64,000 bases of DNA, taken from positions 3,528,478 to 3,592,477 of the forward strand of contig CM060855.1 of assembly GCA_030737835.1 (NCBI GenBank), in the 5' to 3' direction. The notes below the pieces were generated by a model that had not been told where the DNA came from, searched no databases, and saw nothing but the letters and a program-made list of their open reading frames with translations. How positions within the stretch are numbered: position 1 is the stretch's first letter; each line of letters starts with the position of its first letter. The DNA comes from Acorus gramineus. Lineage: Eukaryota; Streptophyta; Magnoliopsida; Acorales; Acoraceae. This document shows positions 23,301 to 35,300 of the stretch, piece by piece. The translations under genes were made by a program, and so were the position numbers.

Positions 23301-26300
23301 CAAGGAAAAGGTGCATGTAACCACTGTATATATTTTAAAGAACCTGGTGCATATAGGAGCAAAGTAAGATGTGGAGCTTAGTTATCCATCCATTCTAATA
23401 AACTGAAAAGGTGGGGTGGAACTCTCCTATTTACACTTGTATAGGGACAACACCCAGATTGACCTCTGAACTACGTTCTAATTATTCGGATTTAAATTTT
23501 TTCTTTCAAAGATTAGCAAATACCTCCTCGTCTATTATTTGATTATTACTAAATCTGTCTGTGCATCATACAAGCAGAAGTAGATGAGCATATCTTGATT
23601 TTTTATTAGGACCTGAAACTGACTCTTCTTGATCCACTACTACGTGTTACTTGTTAGTAAGGTTCATAAGTGCTTGTTGGTCTGTTCTTAGCAAATTTCC
23701 TCTGGTAGATGGTCTCTCAATACATAATGACAGACTATAATCAAATTCCAAATCTGCTATTTCAATCTTGAGGAACTCTTCCAATTCATTTGATAGAAAT
23801 GCTTCTCTGATGCACATATGCTCTCGTTCCTGTCTATAATCATAATATAATGATTTATGTATGCCATCAATTATATTGTTTATTATTTGCTTTGCTGAAC
23901 AAAGATAAAATTATCACTCGTGCTTGCTGATCCTATGCGCAATTACACAATCACTGGACTTATCATACAATGGATGTGGAAAGTGCGTCATTCTGTATAT
24001 GGTCCGATTCTCTGTGCATAGCATGGAGGCGGTTATCAGTGTAGACTTATTCCTAAATATCACCAAGGAAGAATGCATTTTAAAATCAGTCATTCTGCAT
24101 GAGAGCACTTCTTTCTTTTCTTATTTTTTCATTATGTTACTTCTAGTTCGTGGCATTAGTAAGTTTAATTGTGATTATTACAGATTGGTAGTTTTTTTTT
24201 AAAATAAAATGGTGGGTTATCTACCACATTCATTGAAATTGACAAACATCTGAGATAACGGTGACACAAGTTTATGGTTGTAATGATGGCTTTGTAAATT
24301 CATTTATATTATGCTAATTATCATGCTTTTTCCAGGGGCTGTGGGAATTCTTCTTCTTCTGGCTGTTGCTCTTCTTTGTGCATATGAGCTTTGTGCTGTG
24401 TATGTCACAGCTGGCTCAAGTGCCTCTGATCGATATTCACCATCTGGTTTCTTCTTTGGTGTCTCTGCTATAGCATTAGCAATCAACATGCTGTTTATTT
24501 GCAGGATGGTCTTCAATGGTAATTTTTTTTATCTGCCCATGTGCCATGTAATATATTGAACAAATTATACATCAGAGACAATTCTGTCATCTGTGACTGT
24601 TTCTGACTTTCATCTCTCTTGAGAAATTGCATTGCAGGAAATGGAGTGGATGTGGATGAGTACGTGCGGAGGTCCTACAAGTTTGCATATTCAGACTGTG
24701 TTGATGTAGGACCTGTAGTGTGTTTGCCTGAACCACCAGACGTCAATGACCTATATATGCAGGGATCCAGCAGGCAAGTTCCTGTTTCTTGCCCCATTTA
24801 GATTATTGCTTGAAAGAGGTGCTTTTATTGCCGCATTTTTTTTTGGGCGAACTATATCTTTCCAGGGTCTAGTTGAACTTTTCTTGCACTCTGAGCTAAT
24901 TGAGGCTGTAATCTTCTGTTAGTTCGTTCGTTGAACCAGTTAGCTGCAACATTTAAGTTGATTGTAAGAATTTCATTTGCAGGGCTTCACGTATTGGGTT
25001 CCTCTATTTTGGTTCGCTGGTGGTGCTTCTTGTATATTCCATTTTATATGGTCTGACAGCAAAAGAAGCACGTTGGTTGGGAGCTATCACTTCAACCGCT
25101 ATTGTCGTTTTGGGTTTGTTCACCTTGCTTGTCTAGAGTCACTTCATGGTCTTTCTACATGATCTTATTTGTTGCATCTAACTCTTTTTTTTAATTGATT
25201 CACAGATTGGAACATGGGAATATGCCTATTCGGGTTTGAGCTTCTTCATAGTCGACTTGTAGCTTTGTTCGTTGCTGGAACATCACGAGTTTTTCTTATC
25301 TGCTTTGGAGTGCATTACTGGTTTGTTCTTGGTCCTTGCTAATATGATTCAACTTCCTACTATGATATGCTTCTAACAATATATTTGGGATTGTGTTCTC
25401 ACATCACTAGGTACTTGGGACACTGTATAAGCTATGCAGTTGTTGCATCTGTACTGTTAGGTGCAGCTGTTTCTCGTCGCCTTTATGTTGTGAATCCACT
25501 AGCTGCAAGGAGAGATGCACTGAAGAGCACAGTGATCCGCTTGAGAGAGGGATTTAGGCGGAAAGGGCAAAATAGTTCTTCTAGCTCTTCTGAAGGCTGT
25601 GGTTCAAGTGTGAAACGTAGCAGTAGCAGTGTTGAAGGTGGTCAGCTTGGTAGTGCTATTGAAACTATGTGCAGGAGTAATGTGCAGTGTGCAGGCGATG
25701 GTGCTAACTGGAACAATGTGGTTTTAGGTCGTGCTAATAGTTGCCGTGATGGTGTAATTAGTGATAAAAGTATAGACAGTGGAAGGATGAGTTTAGCACT
25801 GCGCAGCAGTTCATGCCGTTCAGTTATTCAGGAATCTGAGGTAGGAATGGCAATTGCTGATAAGCATTTTGAACGCAATAATTCATTTGTCATTTGCTCT
25901 AGTGGTGGCCTGGAAAGCCAGGGCTGTGAATCTAGCACATCAGGCATGACATTGGCAAATCAACATGTATGGGAAAATTTAGCTTTGGCATTCCAGGAGA
26001 GGTTGAATGATCCTAGGGTAACCTCGATGCTTAAAAGGAGGGCTAGGCAGGGTGATCTTGAGTTGACTAGCCTACTTCAAGATAAGGGTTTGGATCCAAA
26101 TTTTGCTGTCATGCTAAAGGACAAGGGTTTGGACCCAACAATTCTGGCATTGCTGCAGCGAGGTAGTCTGGATGCTGACAGAGATCATGGAGAGACTGCA
26201 GATGTCACTGCTGATGATTCCGATAGGCTGGATGATGGATTGCCTAATCGAATCACTATATCAGAAGAATTGAGACAGCATGGATTTGAAAAATGGCTGA

Positions 26301-29300
26301 ACTTTTTCAGACTTGTCTTTTTTCAAATAGCTGGTACCCCTGAGCGAGCATGGATTGTCTTCAGTTTAACATTCATACTTGAAACAGTAATCGTGGCTAT
26401 ATTCCGCCCAAAGGCAGTTAAATTGATTAATGCTACCCATGAACAGGTGATGATGAAAAGTTATGCTTTACAGATTTTTTTTTAATTATCTCAAAAAAAA
26501 AGAAAAAAAAGAAAATAGAAATTTGTTTTTTGCAAGTATGATTATCCAATGCTTAATTTGTTTTTAATCATATTACTATCCTTTATTATGTTATTCCATA
26601 TATGCTTTATTCAAGTGGTATGTACTTTCAATCCTTTAACTGAATTAAAATGATGCTATGTAATGCGAATAGAAAAACTTCAATTTTGCAGTTTGAGTTT
26701 GGCTTCTCTGTGCTTCTTCTATCACCGGTTGTCTGTTCGGTCATGGCTTTCCTCTGGTCTCTTCAAGCAGAAGAAATGGCTATGACATCCAGACCACGAA
26801 AGGTATGCTATGGAGATACCTTTATTTTTATTTTTTATAAACAACCTGGTAGGTATACTACCACCAAATTTCATATAAATCAAACTTGGGGTACAGTGCC
26901 TCAAACAGAAAACAAAGGAATCTAAAATGTTATGGAGACATTGCACCAGCATTTTTTTTTGGAAATTGGTCTAATCTAATTTTATGTAGTTTCCTCGCAG
27001 AAGTATGGCCGAATTGGCCTTTCTATTTATTGAAGACTGTTCCATGCTAGATAAATGTTTATGTATGTGTACAATTACTGTTTGTGTGTTGGTTGTATGG
27101 CTTGATTCTTTATGACTAAAATTGAAACGAGGATGTTGTAGTTCGATGCGTAGAATGCTAAGGTTGACATCAAATGCATCTGCCTTTATTTGATCTGATG
27201 TCAATTTAGGTGAGGACCACTGTTATGCAGATGCATATTGAATCCTCTTCTTTAAAAGAAAATGTGAAAAATGGGAGTAAAAGGCGAATAGAGGGAGGAG
27301 GGTGGTTGATGCTTTTCATTAATTTAAGAATTTGGTAGTCTTTTATTTTATGATGTAAATTTTGTATGTAAACAATTATCCCATGCAATTGACTTGATAA
27401 ATGTGCATTATGACAATAAATTTGCTACCTAACACTATCACCCCCACTCATTTTCATCTTCTAATTGCATCCTATGAACTACGAACATAATTCATTCAAT
27501 GGTAACCTTTCTTCACCCACTAAACTCAGCTCCTTTGACCTCTGTAGCATGCTGAAATGGAGAGTTGTACCAGATTTTGTTTTTATTTATACAATTGGTT
27601 AGGAGTTGGGACATTTGACTCTCAGTCAAGAAACCAGACCAGTGACCATTTGTATGTTGCTGGTAAATCTGAAAACTGATGTGAATCATGTCATATGACA
27701 TTATTCTATGATTCATGCTGATTCTGAAATCTCTGTCCATCAACGTCAGAGTTAATTTTTTTTCTCTTTACATTTATTGTTTGTTATATGCTTCCTGTCC
27801 TGGACATTTTTCTGTTGAAAATCGGTAGGAATGCTACCACCAAGTATCACTCATAGATTGGGGTACGTTTAAAAAAAAAGCAAAAACAGATGAGAAGAAT
27901 AAGAAAGAGAGGAAACAGGAAATTGATCCCTGACAGTATGTGAGTGGCCTATGGGAGATGACCCTCACAAAATAAGACAACTCATTTAGGTTTCAATACT
28001 TCACGTGAATAAAATATTGTGAAGTGCTAGCTTGGATTCTTCTGTCCCCAACCCTTCTGGGTCGTTTCCAGCCTCCTATAGTTGCTCTAAATAATGGATT
28101 GTCACATTCATATGACTAATCTGACCCAAACTCTCCCAGATTTGCTTTATTAGGGGGCAGAGGCAGAACAGATGCAGCCCCGATCCATTTTCCCGGCCAT
28201 GCTTGATAACATTTAATTAATATTTCAAATTGTCACTAAAATAGAGTGATTATTTTGTGTTATAAAGCTTTCTATTCTGGACATCACTATTCCTAATTTT
28301 ATTTCTATTTTTGAGTTTTCAGTATGGTTTCATTGCGTGGCTGTTGAGCACTTGCGTGGGTTTGCTGCTTTCTTTCTTGAGGTATGCTTCTATCACATAG
28401 TTTAATAGAATGTGTATCGTATTTTCTTCTTGTACTGTATGCAGATAAATTTACAGTTTATGTTTCACTTTAAATTTTGAGAAATTGATGGATTATGCCA
28501 ATTGAAGGAGTTATTTTATGTTGGAAAGTTATTTTTTGTATTAAATTTGAAATGCATGGTTTGATGATTTTATTGTTTATTCTATGTTAATATCATTTTG
28601 GACCACTTGAAAGGCCAAATATGAGGGATTCCATGCTTTACTTCTCCCCCCCTCATTGGTTCATCTAGAGAAATTCTGAAGTCATTGAGTGAGATAATAA
28701 CGCTACCTGTTGAGATGAATTATTCTGCTAAATTGATGTGGACACCAAGTTGTACTGCATAGAATGTGTGTTTCCTACCATTGTCTTAGGGGCAGAAGAT
28801 TTTGTAAGTTGTAAAGTTCCCTTTTGTAACTTTGTTTACATCTGTCAATGCATTTACAAATGGCGAGCTCCTATCTTACATAAAAGGAGGCATGAGATAT
28901 TTTTTTTTCCATTGGTCATTCAGATTATATGTTGATTTTACTGACACGTTCCTTATCAGTGGACTGGAGTATTCATTTTATTTTATGTCCAGTATCCTAC
29001 ATTTGGACCAGGGGTGAACTTTGTTTTTTCCATTCTGTTTATTCCTTAAGGTTTCATATGTGTCTATTAGGACTGATTTTTTATTCTCTCTCAAATGTGC
29101 TGATGCCTTTGCATTTCATTGGGCAGCAAATCATCTGTTTTACTTGGCTTGGCTTTGACTGTGCCGCTTATGGTAGCGTGCCTCTCTGTGGCAATTCCAA
29201 TATGGATACGTAATGGCTATAGATTTTGGGTTCCTCGAGGAGACTCGGCAATTCATGGAGACGGTCATCAGAGTTCTGTTGCTAAAGAGGTGAATAAGAT

Positions 29301-32300
29301 TTTCAAGTTTTCTAGTTTCTTGGTGAATCTAGTATCTTTCTCATGCTTACTGTATACAATGTTGCATATCAGATGTTTTTATCCCTAAGCGTGTATCAAT
29401 GTCTTGCACATGGATGGTCATTTGAGATCCATGTGCAGACATTTGATGGGCCTTCCGTATTTTTCCCTTTTTTATTCATCCTTGCATGAATATGAAAAGG
29501 TGAACTAAACACATGGAGCATGGACTTCTGAGTTCCGCCCAAAGATGATTAGCATAGTTTCTGCTCCATGTCTATGCATGAAACTCGTTTGTTTCCGTGC
29601 AATGTTACAAATGAAACAGTTCAGGATGTCTGTGTACCTGTAAATCGTTTTCTGTTGCTGAAACTGGACTATTTTTTAGTTTGTTTTATTTCGTAGATGC
29701 TATAAATCTTATACATTCTTATTTATGTACATTCAATCATTCATAATCGCACTTTGCTGTTAAATCACATTAAACACTTGTTTCTTGGGAATGTGTGAAT
29801 GCGGTTGGTGAGGTTTTTTTTATTTTTTATAATGTGGCATTTTTGGTGGTAGGGGATGACTTCTTTTGTATTACGTTGATTTATCTTTTGTGTTTTATGA
29901 GCATTCCTCATCTCCTTTTGTTTGAGCCTTTGAGGGCCATTATCATTAATTTGAAGGCTCCTATGTTATTTTCGAAAATAAAATGTTGTTGCATTATGCC
30001 ATAGTTTGACATTGCTTGAACATGGATATGATATGGTGCGTAAGGCTTGATACTAGACACCATTGATGATTCACCCAGTGTGCAGTTTGTAGATCATGTA
30101 AGAATGTATGATAGTTATAGCAGTGGGATTTGTTATTGTGGAGATTTGAGCAGGAGGCATTTAAAGGTAGTGTTGTGTGTGTAACAAAAGCAAAACAAGG
30201 ACAATGAAATGTGGTCCAACTATTGAACAGCAGTCTGTGCTAAGTTTTTTTTATTAAGCAGGTTGTGCTGAATTTGTTTTTATAAATGAGCTGATAATGT
30301 AGAGTCTGTTCATGGTATGGAATAAAGGCATGCCTTTTTTTTTTTTTCAGGGTATTATACTTGCAGTCAGCATAATTATATTCATTGGATCAGTTTTAGC
30401 TCTCGGTGCAATTGTATCTGCAAAGCCTTTGGATGATTTAGAATACAGGGGATGGAATGGAGATCAGAAGAACTTCACTTCTCCTTATGAGTCCTCAATG
30501 TACCTTGGATGGGCGTTAACATCAGTTATTGCTCTTGTGGTGACTGGTGTGTTGCCCATTCTGTCATGGTTTGCAACATATCGGTTCACTCTTTCTTCAG
30601 CAATATGCGTCAGTTTATTTGCGAGTAAGCTTTTCATTGTTTCTTTTATGACACTTTCATTTCTTTTTGTCATCCTTTACAGTAGTATTGCATTGTCTAT
30701 TTTGATAAAGTGCTCCTATAATCCATTGAGATTTGAAAAAAAAATTGGCCTAAATTATAGTCTTAGATGATTGTATCATTATCATTGCTCCCTCCTCCTG
30801 CAGTTGTGCTGGTGGTTTTTTGTGGTGCATCATATCTTGGGGTGGTGAATTCTAGGATTGATCATGTTCCCGTGAAGGCTGATTTTCTTGCTGCTCTACT
30901 TCCTTTGGTGTGCATTCCAGCTGTTCTAGCTCTCTGTACTGGTCTCTATAAATGGTGAGGAATTGTTTACCTGTTTGACATATACGCCTGCACATTATGT
31001 TGATCAATGGACAAGCTTGTATCTTAAGGTGGCCATTAAAATATTTGTAGGAAAGATGATGACTGGAAGCTTTCTCGTGGCGTCTATGTTTTTGTTGGAA
31101 TTGGATTTCTGCTTTTGCTTGGCGCAATATCAGCTGTTATCACCATTATTAGACCTTGGACGGTGAGGCAATTGTGGATTTCTTTGTTAGGGAGCAGGTT
31201 GAACTGTGCTGTGTTTATGTTAATTAATTATTGTTTGTGGCATATTTTTTCTCACATTTGTTTTGAATCCTCCATTGCAACAGGTTGGGGTTGCTTTTCT
31301 TCTAGTTCTTCTTCTTGTGGTGCTGGCGATTGGTGTCATCCATTTTTGGGCTTCAAACAATTTTTATTTGACGAGAACTCAGATGATGACAGTTTGCCTG
31401 TTTGCATTTGTACTAGCTGTGGCTGCCTTTTTTGTAGGATTATTAGAAGGTGAATAAATCAATTTACTTTTGATTTTCTCGGGATTTCTAAATGGTCCTT
31501 TGTCCATACAGTTAACAAATTTTATTTTTTGACAGATAAACCCTTTGTTGGTGCCTCTGTTGGTTACTTCTCGTTTTTATTTCTTCTTGCTGGAAGGGCA
31601 CTGACTGTGAGTGATTCTTATTTTCACAACTCTTAACTATAAGCCTGTGGTATATTGTACATCCATCTTCGAGTAATTGTAATCTGTAATTAAATAATCT
31701 CTCTCTCCTATGTACTTATATAGTTTTTTTTTTCAGGTTCTTCTTTCGCCTCCCATTGTCGTTTATTCTCCAAGAGTATTACCAGTCTATGTTTATGATG
31801 CTCATGCAGATTGTGCAAAGAATGTCAGGTTTGTTGAGAGTTGTGCTCTTTATAAATGAATTTATTTAGTGAATTTTGATGTTCTTTGTGTTTTTTTTTA
31901 TATATCTCTTTGTTTGTTGAGTTTTTCTGTATAATCTTTAATGCTTTCTTACAAACTGCAGTCCTGCCTTTCTTGTTCTATATGGAATTGCACTGGCAAC
32001 TGAGGGATGGGGTGTTGTTGCAAGTTTGAATATATACCCACCCTTTGCTGGTGCTGCTGTATCAGCAATTACTCTTGTTGTGGCTTTTGGTTTCGCAGTA
32101 TCTCGTCCTTGCAATACACTCAAGGTTGGGGTTCATATTCCTGCAAAATTCTGTTTTATGGTTAAAAAATTATGCATGCAAACTTTTCCTTAATTGTTTA
32201 TATTATATGTGATCCCAGATGGTGGAAGATGCTGTGCATTTTCTCAGCAAGGATACTGTTGTTCAGGCAATTGCTCGGTCTGCAACCAAGGTGTGTTAGC

Positions 32301-35300
32301 CTTTCTGCATCAATTGAAAGAGAAACCGTATTTGTTGTTGTGTCGCATGTTTGTTATAATTTGACATAACTTTTCCACCGGGGAAATTAGAGTATAGAGC
32401 TGAAATTAAAAGAAACTCAAAACAATGTGCTAACTACTTTAAGATTATCTTCTAAAAAAAACACTAGATTATCTTTGATGTACTTATTGTAGTTTGGATG
32501 GGACTTTTGAAGACTGATTCCACTAATTAAGAAATTACAAGTGGGGTAAAACATTTCCCATTTTTTAAACACTTCCTCAATTAAATTAAAAGCTGGATCT
32601 TTATGTTACTATGTTCTATAATAGGTAGGCAGCAAATTGTTTTCATTATAGCATCCTGCTTTGATGTTTCGAGCATATGTCATGGGAATTTATCTGTTGA
32701 GATCCGAACATACCCTTACCAAATATTGTGGTGTGCCCTTTGTAATGGGAATTTATGAGAGCACAATTACTATAAACTTAATGCTCTTCATTATTCAGTT
32801 TTTTTGTCCGTTAACCTTATCATTCATTTCATGCATGCACATGTACCTTTTCTAGATATCTTGTTATGTCTTTTGTTCTATACAATTCACCCTGTTCAAG
32901 TTTTTTGTCCCTTTTTCTTTCCATTCATTTCATGCATGCGCGTATAGTAGTGACTGAAAGAACTACACTTATTCTCTAAATACATAAATAACTTTTTTCA
33001 AATGAGATGTTCCAATAAATTATTATTTCTTTGGCCTACAAAGCTTAAGCCAATTCAAGAACACAATACTTGGAAAATAAAAAAGTATACTAATATGTCT
33101 GAGAAAAACATTTGACAATAAAAGAATAAAGAATTGTTGTTCAAATTATCTTTTATAAATTTTTTCCTGCTCTAGAAGAAACGCTTAGGATGCTTTTTCC
33201 AAATGATTCTCCATGAAGGAGAAAAAAATGAGAACTCTTTCAGAGGAAAACTTATTATTATGTATAAATTATGAGAAAAATCATCATGGGTTAGTGCAAG
33301 GTGTGAGTCAATACACTCTGAGTTAACGTGTTAAGTTTAGGTAGAGATTCATTGTAGACTTCATTGTATAAGCTGTATCTTTTATTTTTTTTGGGTGATA
33401 TTCAGAGTACCCAATTTGGGGAATGGCTGAATGGACTTGTGTGGGAGAGAGTTATGTCTCCCTTGTCTTTTATTTTTGCTATGATGGAGCTCCAACACCT
33501 TGTACAATTGGTTTTAGTGCAGTTCTTATTGGAACATGGTTGATGGACTATGGTATCATAAAAAGTCTTTGTCCTCCATTCACTGTGATTAATATCTTAT
33601 AGTTTTTTTAATGCCTGTTGCAGACAAGAAATGCTCTATCTGGAAGAACCTACTCTGCGCCACAGAGGTCTGCTAGTTCAGCTGCTCTTTTAGTTGGAGA
33701 TCCTACCATATCACGTGACAGGGCAGGGAATTTTGTTCTTCCAAGAGCTGATGTTATGAAATTGAGAGACCGCCTTAAAAATGAAGAAGTAGCTGCTGGT
33801 CTCTTCCTTTGTAGATTAAGGAATGGGTTTAAATATCGGCATGAATCTTCAGTTGATGTTGGATACATGAGAAAAATGTGTGCCCATGCGCGTATTCTGG
33901 CTCTGGAAGAAGCAATTGATACTGAATGGGTGTATATGTGGGACAAGTTTGGCGGTTATTTACTTCTTTTGCTTGGTTTGACTGCAAAAGCAGAACATGT
34001 ACAGGTGAGAGTGAAAGAATGCTGCAATGTCGGTATTTTTATTCTCTGTTCACTTTTTTTATATTCAAGAACTTATATTGATGGTGGCATCTTCTTTATG
34101 ACAGGATGAAGTCCGTTTGAGACTTTTTCTGGACAGTATAGGTTTGTCTGATCTAAGTGCCAAGGAGATCAAGAAGTGGATGCCTGAAGATCGAAGACAG
34201 TTTGAAAATATTCAGGAAAGGTGCGTCATCTTTCTCACTTTATTTAGTTGGTGCATCCATTACCCTCTGAAGTTAGAATTTTAAAGGCCTTTGTGTTTTG
34301 AAACTGAACTGAATTTTATTTATTATTGTAGCTACATAAAGGAAAAGGAAATGGAAGAAGAAATCCTGATGCAGAGACGTGAAGAGGAAGGGAGAGGAAA
34401 AGAGAGAAGGAAGGTTCTCTTGGAGAAAGAAGAGCGCAAGTGGAAGGAAATAGAAGCTTCTTTATTATCATCTATCCCAAATGTCGGAAACAGAGAGGCT
34501 GCAGCTATGGCAGCTGCAGTGCGTGCTGTTGGTGGTGATTCAGTCTTAGATGACTCTTTTGCTCGGGAACGTGTATCTAGCATTGCTCATCGCATTCGTA
34601 CAGCACAGTTGGCTCGTCGAGCACAACAGGTCTGTCTTTTGAAGGTCCACCATTTCCATGGTGATATGGGTCCTGGATAGTACTGCACTAAAAAATTTGC
34701 AATAATTTCTGAATGACCTCTGCTCTTATAATTACCCATGACTAAGATTCACCATAGCAATTTATGAATTCTGTGATTCGTTGTACTAAATAAGTTTTTT
34801 TGAATCGTATATAATCCTTTTTCTGTTTCAAGCAAGTCATTGCCTGCTTACCAGTCACTATACATCATTAATGATTTAAGATGTTGTACTGATGATCATT
34901 TATTTCAGATTCCTAACAACAGATGCATGTCCATGACCGTTGGTTATAATTGGTGTCATAAAACCTTTTACATCAGCCGTAAAAGAATAGAAAAGCTCCT
35001 TTGAACTTTTTCTGGAACAAGATATCACCTTATATTTTCATTACTCTTGTGGCCTAGTTCTCTATCATATCTCTCATTCCTGCACTTGATTTACTAGAGT
35101 TGCATCATGCATGGTCAATTCAAGTCCTTGTTTAGTTTTCTTTTTCCCAGTAAAAAGAAAATACTGTATCATGTTTGATGGCAGAGCCTAAAGTTCAACA
35201 AAACTTTGTTCACTGAGTCATGATTGACATTAGTGTCAACACAACGTAGTATATCCTTTGCAGTGTGCTTCGTTATTGTTCATGCTTCCTGTTGTCAGTT

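Larger units (their letters stand above)
20322..32290 (+). other. DEK1 membrane (MEM) module, exons 1-18, residues 1-1138
   Basis: Exons 1-6 encode repeated hydrophobic segments beginning with a VVLVCVVCGSLF segment near the N-terminus. Exon 7 (1036 nt, residues ~315-660) encodes the large Ser-rich loop (RRKGQN, runs of Ser, DKGLDPN repeated as DKGLDPT) and ends with another hydrophobic segment. Exons 8-18 encode the remaining membrane segments, ending at VHFLSKDTVVQAIARSATK. Plant DEK1 is predicted to have about 21-24 membrane passes; I counted hydrophobic stretches by eye only. In the family this module is thought to sense position or tension and regulate the calpain. Confidence 0.9.

Noticed and set aside
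24774-24779. GT at 24779 as the donor of DEK1 intron 4
   Set aside because: It would shift the reading frame; the GC at 24774 restores the homologous protein.
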